From the NCBI GenBank assembly GCA_032622095.1, contig CP136068.1, positions 138,391,989-138,455,988 on the forward strand: a DNA stretch of 64,000 bases, given 5' to 3'. Positions 55,925 through 64,000 of this stretch are shown here, piece by piece. The notes under the pieces were generated by a model that worked only from the letters and a program-made list of their open reading frames with translations, did not search any database and was not told the origin of the DNA. The position numbers and the translations under genes are program-made. This DNA comes from Siphonodentalium dalli. Its lineage: Eukaryota > Mollusca > Scaphopoda > Gadilida > Siphonodentaliidae. Every line of letters begins with the position of its first letter. Position 1 is the stretch's first letter.

Positions 55925-56856
55925 AAGGCCAATGTATACCATCGGTAAAAATATCAGAAGGAAAATAAGGACAACGTAAAATAACTCTAATCCGAATCAT
56001 TTGGTCAGGTTTTTTTTTTGGCTGTAATGCCGGGTCGTTTCGCCGTGGGAAGATTAACTTAACTGATAACCCTACATGATCCATCGTTTTTGAAACAACC
56101 ATCGTGAAGTATAGGAAGAGTGCACACCACCCCGCGTATCCGACCCTATCGCCACGCGCAACGAATTGGCATCGATTTGTTAGCAGACACATTTGAAGAA
56201 CATCGTACATGTAGCTCATTCGTGTACATGTAGAGACAATATAGTTTGTGATTGGATAAAATGGTGTGATGAAATGCCATGTATACATGCCACAAAGCAC
56301 GAAGGGCCCCACAAAAAGCCGTCGGTAAATTCGCTTTACATTAATAATTTAATATGTATTTGGTTATATCCTGAATTTCCGATGTGGTTACATTTACTAT
56401 GATTTATTTGCTGGAGTTTGCCCACTGTCCCATATCCTCCTTGTTGGTGTGCACCACGCACAACCATGGACTTTAATACAACGCTGGCACAACGAAGTGA
56501 CATCGAATTGGTATCGGTGTGTTGGCAGAATACATACTTGAAGTACCTAGTTTCTATAGCTCTTTCATCAAGAGACCATGCTATCGGAGAACAAAGACGG
56601 CATAGAATTTAACAAGTATCAAGTGCTTCCATAGAACGTAACTACTAGGAACAAAAAAACCCATCGGCGGACTCTTTTGTTTCGCTTGGGAACACTCTCT
56701 CTAATCAAACATGGTTCATTGAGCTATGCCTTATAGAGTACAGCCTGCTTGGCTTTCATTAACTGTTGTAATCCCAGCGGGTGGTTTATAAAAGACTGTC
56801 ACGAGACTTTAACAATCCATATAAGACTAAGGTCCAATCCCATCCGTTACAATGAA
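55925..56856. other. No gene; partial direct duplication
   Basis: Sequence near 56125-56200 (GTGCACACCACCCCGCG, GAATTGGCATCGATTTGTTA) is echoed near 56445-56535 (GTGTGCACCACGCAC, GAATTGGTATCGGTGTGTTG), an old duplication. A TATAAA at about 56787 lies 65 bp upstream of an ATG on the plus strand, but there is no supported exon there. Confidence 0.4.
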
Positions 56857-57090
56857 CTACACCGGCACTGCACCTGTATTTACCAACCTAGAAGGTGAGC
56901 ATGGAGTTTCGTTCGTATTTCTCTCGTAGGCATTTTCGTTGTTTTTAATGTTCGATGACGTCACCTCATTTTGTGGTGTGTGGAATTCGTGTGACGTTTG
57001 AGCTGTGGATTTATATCCCTCTGTTATGCTAACCATTTCTATACTAAATGGATTCTCAAATTCAGTTACATAAGTATACACCGGAGTGAT
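56857..57090 (-). CDS. Candidate terminal exon, unidentified protein (weak)
   Basis: A minus-strand frame of 77 codons plus TAG is opened by a possible acceptor AATAACAG|AT; the pyrimidine tract is poor. The translation (VYTYVTEFENPFSIEMVSIT ... RLVNTGAVPV) is polar, rich in Thr, Asn, Glu and Ser, and free of the Lys/Phe/Ile bias of chance frames in this AT-rich DNA. It could be a cytoplasmic tail or disordered C-terminus. There is no domain, no partner exon and no AATAAA just downstream. The acceptor zone is duplicated at 58190-58300, so a repeat origin is possible. It would be an opposite-strand gene inside the CNBD intron. Confidence 0.22.
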   Translation of the reverse strand: MTPVYTYVTEFENPFSIEMVSITEGYKSTAQTSHEFHTPQNEVTSSNIKNNENAYERNTNETPCSPSRLVNTGAVPV

Positions 57091-57194
57091 CTGTTATTCA
57101 TTTTGGAGATATTTTACTGTGATAAAAGCAGACATGTAACAGAGAAACAAAAGTACAGAAGGTGCCTTATTTATTGAGGAAATGTTGAGATAAT

Positions 57195-58161
57195 AAGTGG
57201 TATATTGAGGCGCGCCTTTGTTGCGACATTGAACGCGCTTAATTTCGAAAAAGACGCGATTATAGCGCAATACCAAACATCTGTCGCGCTTAATATTATT
57301 GCGATATTGAACCAAAATATTGCGATATTAAAGACACGGTTGGCCTTGGCGGTGGGTATCCTGTGAACATATCTCCACCCGTCAAAAAACGCCACAAACA
57401 GAAAGAACATCAAAATGTAGATAGACTTTGTCCGTATACAAATAAGAAATATCGCATAAACAGTATGTTATGGTCATATGTTTGACCATTGTTATGTAAA
57501 CAAAAGCATAACAAGTTACTTTTCTGGTGTTTGTTTATATTATGATGGTAAACATAAAGAGCGTTCTTTGTTGGTGAATACCTGATATGGAACTAATAAA
57601 GAGCGTTTATGCCATTTGTGTGTGATTAGCCAGTAACATTGTGCTGTCTTCTGTAACACAATCAGGCTCTTGCTTAGGTAAAATATAGTAGGTCTTTATG
57701 GCAACACGCGATGGTCATGGTATACATGAACGGAACTGTATGCGTTTTAATGTTTTTCTGTTTACGGTGTTTGGAACAAATATGAATATTTTCGACAATT
57801 AAGGCCGCACGTGCCTTTAAGAGCGCTAAATTTCATACAGACCCGATAGTGTTATAATTATATTAGATACATACTGTGCATATAGTGTACATGTACATAT
57901 AGTATATAGCATTTACAACTATACTTATATACAAATCCAAAACATTGACTCTGTTTATGCAATAAACAATATAGAAGAAGCAATAATTTGATTTAAATGT
58001 CACAATTTTGAGCGCAAGATGTTGCAATATTAAGCGCGAAATATTGCGATATTAAGTGCAAAATATTGCAATAATATCGAAAGCGGCGCGCTCATAAGCG
58101 TTTCCACTTGCAATATTATTGCGATATTGGGCGCCAAAATAGCGCACTTAATAAACCACTT
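57195..58161 (+). mobile_element. TIR element with GCGATATT motifs, interrupted
   Basis: The left terminus AAGTGGTATATTGAGGCGCG is mirrored by GCGCACTTAATAAACCACTT at the right. Near both ends the motif TTGCGATATT or its complement recurs many times. A TTAA element (57328-57820) sits inside. A repeat of about 110 bp (GATCTGTTATT...GATAAAAGCAGACA...TTTATTGAGGAAAT) flanks it at 57087-57195 and 58195-58300. Confidence 0.65.
57328..57820 (-). mobile_element. TTAA element (AGGCACGTG family), intact copy
   Basis: The element is 493 bp with TTAA at both ends, termini AGACACGGTTGGCC and GGCCGCACGTGCCT. It has no insertion and so serves as the empty reference for 3986-5021. No ORF is seen. Confidence 0.85.
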
Positions 58162-59625
58162 CTTTTGCCTGCAACTGTAATTTAACATCGGAATGATCTG
58201 TTATTGATGTTGGAGAGATTTTACGGTGATAAAAGCAGACAAGAGATAAACAGAAGGAGTCCTATTTATTGAGGAAATATTTAGATAATAAGTTCAATTA
58301 TCTGAACATTTCATATTGGACAACTACCAATTAATGCTGCTATAGTGTAGACATGGTTTCTTTTACTCTAGTTGTACGACCAATGTATGTGATATTCAAG
58401 ATCCGACTAAAAAAAGGCTGGTACCGAACTTTCACAGTATCAAACATTGATTGTTGTCTGAGCCCTGGCAAGTGTTGATGAACTTTACTTCTGTACATGT
58501 TGGTGTGTTATGACCATTACTTCGGCAAATGAAGGCGTGGCTATAAATATCAAACGGTATTACAGACGTCTTTTACTCCATTTTTTTCTTAACAGTCATA
58601 CGTTGGAACAAACCTTGTTGTTTGACTGATATTCAGGAGACAGACGGTTCAGACTCGTTCAGAGTTGTCTACTCTTTTTCTTTGATGAGTAAATGGTGTC
58701 CTGTCTTCCATATCTGCCCACGTATTAATTCGCAATATCGCGACTGTTGTGTACTAGTGTTGCCATGTAATATTCGCGGAAGCTATAGCGGGATCTCTGA
58801 TTAAAAAAACAACACAATCGTTGATTTTTTACTTAAATATGTGACGACTTATAAATGAGATATAAATAATAAATTTAACTTTTCTTTCTTTAGTGGCATA
58901 TTCTTCGCTCCATATTACATTACGAAGCACAGGCAATGGTGCTTTCCGCACTTATTCAATAGTGTGTGGAACTTACGGTTGCTAGGAGACAATGCGTCTG
59001 CAGAACTAATTTAAATAGTTTAACAGCGCGTGTCCTTATGCTATAATACACAGCTAACATACATTATGTTCGCCTTTAATTGCGAAAATTATGACAAGTG
59101 TAATGAAAAACAGTGTCCATTGATAAATTATGATTAATTTTGACAACAAATAGTTGTTTGAATATAGGCAATTTAACACTGAAAGTATGCGTGGATGTCA
59201 CAATTAGGGTGAACAATGATTCTCATTGCAGCAATCGACCGGCTCAGTTGTTGATTGGTAAAATTCTTTGCTGATAATGATTTGATTGACATATGTGGAA
59301 AGGTCCATTGTGAACATACATGTTCCTGCGTATTAGATGTATGACATTTGGTCCAGTAAATTTTAATTCTAATTTGTTTTTAAATCGAGTAATAATTCTT
59401 TACTATACAGACTTGAGCACTAAATGTATATAAAACTAATCAAAGGAGAAAGATAAGACTGTGTGGTTGTGAGAAATAGGAACATTTGCTACCACACAGA
59501 CAATAAAAAAAAGACCATACAGATGTGAGCGTTAAAATCAAAAGAACCCATCCATTTTTGGGCACATATACCCTCATTCAAATAGAAATACATGTAATAC
59601 CTTATATTCTTTCATTCACGTTCAG

Positions 59626-60059
59626 CTGCTATATAATCATCAGTGGGAAGGTTTCCGTCTACACAGATTCGCGACAAATCGGCGATGATGGATTACAAGT
59701 TAAAGACTTCGTTTCAAAGTCTCCAGTGAAACCACCGCCCAAGCAGGAACCAGAATCTGTCAGCCCAACGAAGGGATATACCAGCCCAACGAAGGAATAT
59801 GCCAGCCCAACGAAGGAAAGCTACCCGCGTTCCGAATCTCCTCTGAAGCAAATCAGCAGGTTGCTTTCTGTGCAAAAGGGACCAATCTCTCCTGACCTGA
59901 AGTCAAATTCTCAAAGCACCGCCAGTAACTCATCGTACAGTCCTGCGTCATCTCAGTCATCGGGGGCTGTCCGCTGGAAGGGCGTGGTTAAGAAGCATAT
60001 TGAACTTCGGCGGGTAGCACATGACAGGTCAAGATATGGAAGACAAATATTATGCCACG
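59626..60059 (+). CDS. CNBD protein gene, exon C (CNBD core with a long Ser/Pro-rich insertion)
   Basis: Acceptor TATTCTTTCATTCACGTTCAG, donor CCACG|GTAAGT. The exon is 434 nt, entered in phase 2 and left in phase 1, matching exon B. It begins CYIIISGKVSVYTD, the consensus of the CNBD strand that reads (F/Y)-I-I-L-x-G-x-V-x-V-Y. About 120 residues then follow that a normal CNBD lacks: KSPVKPPPKQEP, three 7-residue repeats (SPTKGYT, SPTKEYA, SPTKESY), SPLK, and a Ser/Asn/Gln-rich stretch. The exon ends WKGVVKKHIELRRV and RSRYGRQILCH, resembling the strand just before the phosphate-binding FGE.A motif. That motif must lie in the next exon, to the right of the window. Known CNBD role: binding cAMP or cGMP. 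Whether this one binds a nucleotide cannot be judged without the missing exon. Confidence 0.85.
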
Positions 60060-60084
60060 GTAAGTGAATTCGCATGCACATCTT

Positions 60085-60315
60085 TTAAAGGTACACAATC
60101 AGACCCTTGGTCCCCATATCATCAGATTCAAACAACAGCAACAACAACAACATTTCTTCAAAAGAATCAGAATCGATTAATTACCAAATATAATGCTAAC
60201 CACTGTCAACTCTAGTATAAAATATTCCAAAATCGACTCGAATCAAATATTTTTTTTACCCCCGAAGCCAAATAAATAGTAATTTAGGAGCGTTAATTCG
60301 GATTATGTATCTTTA
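60085..60315 (+). mobile_element. TTAA TIR element (GGTAC/CCGATC family), copy 3
   Basis: TTAA at 60085-60088 is followed by AGGTACACAATCAGACCC. The right end GCGTTAATTCGGATTATGTA ends near CTTTAC, a decayed TTAA. The ATTCCAAAATCGACTCGAAT and CCCCCGAAGCCAAATAAATA segments match 31098-31503. It starts 26 bp beyond the exon C donor, inside intron 3. Confidence 0.7.
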
Positions 60316-60591
60316 CAAAATTATGCATGTATATTTTTCCCGAACGTTGTGTGCAGATTCTGGGGTATAAATAACATACTGAGTTAGAGAGACCAGTCAT
60401 TAGGGGCTTCCAGCACTATGGTTTGTTTATATTTTTTCCCCATGAACTTAGCAGGACATGTTACTTGATTTCAGAACATAGCAACATGTTTTATTGAAAT
60501 AACAATCTTTCAAAAACACTTTTAAACGGTTAGGGCTCATTCGAGCTTCCAAATTTTGTCTACGTAATTTGGTTTAAGGTATAAGATATGT

Positions 60592-60819
60592 ATGCCAAAT
60601 CCAGATAAAAAGTTCATAGACGAAATGAATACCATTTTGTTCAGATTTATTTGGAATGGAAAACGTGATAGAATAAAAAGAATGCAACTGTGCGCAGAAT
60701 ATGAAAACGGTGGTTTAAGAATGGTGCACGTAAAATATTTCATCGACTCATTAAAAATAACATGGATTCGAAGGTGCATAACGAAAACAACTCAATGGAA
60801 AAATTTGGCACCAAAATAA
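60592..60819 (+). pseudogene. LINE C-terminal protein, upstream piece
   Basis: The frame reads PNPDKKFIDEMNTILFRFIW then NGKRDRIKRMQLCAEYENGG and LRMVHVKYFIDSLKITWIRR. The pattern F.WNGK..RIKR......GGL.M......ALK..WI.R is characteristic of L1/Tx1-clade ORF2 after the reverse transcriptase. The natural preceding residues (RYVCQI) lie in another frame just upstream, so there is a frameshift at about 60595. A TAA at 60817 and a second shift near 60900 break the link to the next piece. Confidence 0.8.
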
Positions 60820-60883
60820 ATAATAAATGACCCTCTATTTGCGACATATGGTTCAAAATATATAAAAAGATGCGAGTCAACTA

Positions 60884-61864
60884 TTGGGAATCCTTTCTGG
60901 CTTTGTAGCCTGGCGTAATTTCTTGGACATAAGAGAGCCTCGATACGACATGACGCAAACAATCTGGAACAATGATGAACTGTTGATCGACGACTCAATG
61001 ATAAACGTCGCTGAGTGGAAGGACAAAGGCATAATATTCATAAATGATATGTTCACCGAAGACAATAAGCCACATTCCATCGAAACTCTTAGAACTAAGA
61101 ACAAAATCACCACAAACTTTATCACTTTACACGGCCTAAACAGACAAATTAATAGGTTATTAAAACGGACCGATCAAGCGATCGTCAGGGTTCAAAATCC
61201 AATCATTCCTGAAAATATTGTATCACTACTTCAAAATGAGCGAGGTTGCAGAACTTTTTACGATGAATTCATAAAATCAACTAAAATAGGACAATCATCG
61301 TCACAAATAAAATGGGAAAATGAATTAAGGTGTTCCCTTCACTGGAAACATATATTTTCATCACCCTTCAAACTATTAGTCGACACAAAACTACGCTGGT
61401 TTCAATACCGAATACTGACCAGAATTTTAGGCACAAACAGACTTTTGAACATACTGCGAATTCGGTCAGATGGTCTATGTCTCAGATGTAACGTCGCAAA
61501 TGAATCAATTTCACATATTTTCTTTGACTGTCCACTCGTAAGAACGTTTGTAAATACCACTCAGTCCTGGCTAGATCGCTATCATCTGGGCATCTCGCTT
61601 TCTCGGAAAAACATTCTTTTTGGGATTGGTGCTTACAATAAAAACAACACACTAAACTTTCTTATACTATCAATTCTAAAATATTATCTGTATAAAACAA
61701 AATTTAACCCCGACGAACTCTCTCTGAACTTACTCATTCGAGAATTTGAATTACGATACAAATCGTATCGATATATTGCACTGAATTCCGACAATCTAAA
61801 CCATTTCCAACTCGAGTGGAGGGACCTAATGAAAGCCATCAAGAACAATAGTGTACACTCATAA
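60884..61864 (+). pseudogene. LINE C-terminal protein, downstream piece with zinc knuckle
   Basis: About 326 codons are open (the apparent start is TTG and not real). VAWRNFLDIREP joins in sense to the preceding NPFW in another frame. Later SLHWKHIF, KLRWFQYRILTRILGTNRLL and the knuckle CLRCNVANESISHIFFDCP (Cys-x2-Cys, His, Cys) match L1/Tx1-type C-termini. The stop at 61864 is likely the natural end, since the 3' UTR and polyA follow. Confidence 0.82.
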
Positions 61865-61998
61865 CTAACTTAGCAGGGAACATAGTTATCTTGAATAGTA
61901 TATAGTCCGAGTTTACAATATCAGATTCGGCAAACAAGTCCAAAGTTCATGAGCAAATTTGAGACATAATATAACTGGCATAAATATATATATATATA

Positions 61999-62541
61999 GC
62001 CGATGAGCCCGACGTTGTCCGGGCTATTCGACCCGATAAAATTCGTATCCGGGGCAAGATACATTCACATACCAAATTTCAAGTCGATAGCTCCACCCGT
62101 TTCCGAGATCTCGTCTGCGCATGCGCGAAGCTGGCGTCGCACGGGGTCGGCGACCCGATAAAATTCGTATCCGGGGCAAGATACATGCACACCCCAAATT
62201 TCAAGTCGATAGCTCCACCCGTTTCCGAGATCTGGTCTGCGCATGCGCGAAGCTGGCGTCGCACGGGCTCGGCGACCCGATACAATTTGTACCCGGCGCA
62301 AGATACATTCACATAGCAAATTTCAAGTCGATAGCTCCACCCGTTCCCGAGATCTCGTCTGCGCATGCGCGAAGCGGGCGCCGCACGGGGTCGCCGATAC
62401 GACAACGTCCACCGCCTGGTCAAACTACACACACGTACCAAGTTTCGTCCCGATCGGTCGAGAATCGTAGATTTGTATTAATGACAAACAAACAAACAAA
62501 CAAACATACATACAGACAGAGGTCTTCAAAAAATAGATGAG
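61999..62541 (+). repeat. GC-headed dispersed repeat, family B, copy in LINE 3' UTR
   Basis: The head GCCGATGAGCCCGACGTTGT directly follows a (TA)n run, and the tail ends ATAGATGAG before another (TA)n run. Three 120-bp-type units each carry GCGCATGCGC, followed by GTTTCGTCCCGATCGGTCGA. Because LINE sequence continues on both sides, these two junctions define the ends of family B. Confidence 0.85.
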
Positions 62542-62734
62542 ATATATATATATATATATATATACGAATATACATGTATGCATACTATGTCTTTAATATA
62601 TCAATGTGTGTGCAAGGTGTGTGTGAGTTGTGTACGAATGTTGACCCCCCCCCCCCCCCCCCCACCGTCTATATATCTATGCAATCGTTGTTATCATATA
62701 TTGTTCTGTACATAAATGTGTAATATAATGAAAA

Positions 62735-62740
62735 AATAAA
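62735..62740 (+). promoter_or_regulatory. Polyadenylation signal of the L1-like LINE
   Basis: AATAAA lies about 7 nt before the A-rich tail (ATTATAAAAAAAAA and on). It is preceded by a C20 tract at about 62646 and a T/G-rich UTR. It is specific to the retrotransposon and not to the CNBD gene. Confidence 0.7.
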
Positions 62741-63050
62741 ATATTATAAAAAAAAAAGGAAAAAAAAGGAAAAAAAGATATGTAGTCTCTTTGAAAAGCC
62801 GACGAATATTCGAACGGATGTACGTCTCAAGAAGTATCCATATTATATTATTTCTACGACGACGCGGCATTCCCAACATGACGTAATATACGGTTTCCAA
62901 ATAAGGAGTGCCTTCCTGGCGTAGTAAATGATTGTGAGAATCGTAGTATTTAGAAATGGTTATATATATAACTAGATGCGAAAGAATAATCAGTCATGAA
63001 TATAGTTGACAGATAAAAACTCGAAGATGATGTCTCCTATATATATAATA

Positions 63051-63310
63051 CTAGCAGATTAGCCCACAACTGACGGGATTCGTCCCATGGCTTTGGTCGA
63101 TCCATTAATTTTAGTTTTTTCAAGGTAACCCCGTACAGGCACGCCGACAGCATTCCCCGTCCCGATTTTAACACATAACAAATTTCACGTCGATGTCGCC
63201 GCTGACGACCGAGATATCGCCCAAGGTCATTTGTGGGTTCCCGTTCCAAGGTCAAGGTCACCTCAGGCGGACAAACTGACCCGACGAAAATCTCCCCGTC
63301 CCTTGGAAGC
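63051..63310 (+). repeat. GC-headed dispersed repeat, family D
   Basis: It begins in TACTAGCAGATTAGCCCACAA with a short ACGGGATTCGTCCC stem, built like families A-C, and contains CAAATTTCACGTCGATGTCG and CAAGGTCAAGGTCACCTC. No clear tail was found; it fades out by about 63310. Confidence 0.55.
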
Positions 63311-64000
63311 CCTAAGTACGAAATTAGATATCCCCAGTTTCCAAAAGCAAAAGATATGAGGTAGAACTGGTCAAATATGGACCATGGTGCCCAATATGTA
63401 GCAGCTCAGAAAACACTCGCAGAGCCCTAAAATTTATTAACATAAGATTTCCCATTCAAATCGATTTATGTCGATAAAACTCTTATTTTTCAAAAGTTTG
63501 AGCTGAGAATTCGTGTGTATGCGTGTAATACTTATATATTCTTAAAATGACTGAGTTCAACACATACTTATGTTTTAGATGGAAGAAATTAAATTGTTTC
63601 GATGCTAAATTTCCAGCGTCGGCTGTGCGTTGATATTGTAAACAAACTGTTCTCAGGTGTCGTTTTGGTCCAACTATAAGTTTTTCGACGGGGCCAGCTG
63701 ATCCGAATAATAGCTAATTGTATCGATCAATTTTATTATTATGTCAATTGGAATATATTTATGTAATCATTTTGTGTTTATTTAGTGTTGACTGTGAGCT
63801 CAACATAGGTGATAATGTGGTCGAAGAATTCTGTCAACATAAAAAGACACATCTAAAATGGTACTATATTTTTTGCTTGAAGGTGCCTGCGGCCTCGGTG
63901 AATATTAACTTCCTCGGGTTGATAAATCCTCATGTCAACCTCGAAACTATGCAATAAATGTATATTATTCCTGAACGAAACATTGCGTTCAGACTTATCA
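63311..64000. other. No gene; next CNBD exon not found
   Basis: I looked on the plus strand for an exon entering in phase 1 and carrying an FGE-type phosphate-binding motif, and found none to the edge. A patch at 63770-63960 weakly resembles 53695-53820 (GACACAT.TAAAATGG.A.TATAT, CTTGAAGGT), probably another repeat. Confidence 0.45.

Larger units (their letters stand above)
47613..59625 (+). other. CNBD gene intron 2 (about 12 kb)
   Basis: Donor GTGAGT, acceptor TTCTTTCATTCACGTTCAG. It contains the nested element 48551-50061, a GAT-repeat tract, TA microsatellites, the minus-strand LINE remnant 51613-53472, the long CAGGGG element at 54337, and the nested pair 57195-58161. The 58300-59600 part shows only low-level dispersed repeats. 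Confidence 0.7.
60540..62781 (+). mobile_element. L1/Tx1-like LINE 3' half with polyA tail, interrupted
   Basis: The plus-strand element comprises a decayed C-terminal coding region (60580-61864), a 3' UTR, a polyadenylation signal AATAAA (62735-62740) and an A-rich tail (about 62741-62781). A family B repeat (61999-62541) is inserted in a TA run of the 3' UTR. The 5' end is truncated near 60540. A polyA tail fits L1-clade elements better than the simple-repeat tail of the LINE at 6-9 kb. Confidence 0.8.

Noticed and set aside
55776-56312. 178-codon minus-strand ORF
   Set aside because: It spans the end of the CAGGGG element at 54337-55917 and unrelated flanking DNA, so it cannot be one conserved protein.
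56787-56870. Plus-strand TATAAA followed by ATG and GAAG|GTGAGC, like a first exon
   Set aside because: It gives only 14 codons, and no partner exon or homology is seen. The opposite-strand frame is longer and also weak.

Overview
The window looks like intronic and intergenic DNA of an invertebrate animal. It is AT-rich and has no bacterial-type gene packing. It holds non-LTR retrotransposons, many TIR/MITE elements with recognisable target-site duplications (TTAA, TTA, TA, 7 bp) and one spliced gene with introns of 12 and 19 kb. The head-to-tail repeat arrays with runs such as gacagacag next to aaatttcaagtcgat are of a kind I associate with marine invertebrates. A lophotrochozoan is my guess, not something the sequence proves. 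No tRNA, rRNA, CRISPR or bacterial operon was seen.

Host gene. Three plus-strand exons (28188-28348, 47525-47612, 59626-60059) have good splice sites and compatible phases (1, then 2). Together they encode the N-terminal part of a cyclic-nucleotide-binding-domain (CNBD) protein: an alpha-helical lead, then the core that reads LKQG...CCYIIISGKVSVY. The third exon carries an insertion of about 120 residues, rich in Ser and Pro, with five S-P-x-K motifs, placed inside the CNBD beta-roll. The gene runs on past the right edge. Everything from 28.3 to 59.6 kb is its introns.

Region by region. 0-2.5 kb: almost featureless, with one TC microsatellite. 2.5-6 kb: two copies of a piggyBac-like double-hairpin MITE, hairpin fragments, and a TTAA element broken by a poly-G-ended element. 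6-9.1 kb: a 5'-truncated LINE with an open 942-codon reverse transcriptase ORF. 11.7-16 kb: a TTAA element followed by a head-to-tail chain of three families joined at ACTAG. 16.9-20.4 kb: a TTAA element split by two head-to-head PIF/Harbinger-like copies (one with a MADF-like ORF) and a TA-flanked element. 21.8-24 kb: a 205-bp tandem satellite and a palindrome cluster. 24.8-25.6 kb: more of the GC-headed repeat. 28-60 kb: CNBD introns packed with MITEs, several nested, plus a LINE remnant at 51.6-53.5 kb. 60.5-62.8 kb: an L1/Tx1-like LINE 3' half with a polyA tail and another repeat inserted in its 3' UTR.

The transposons are nested in one another often enough that relative ages can be read directly. 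Several have an uninterrupted relative inside the same window, which fixes their ends to the base. Apart from the CNBD gene, the transposon ORFs and one weak candidate exon, I see no protein-coding gene.
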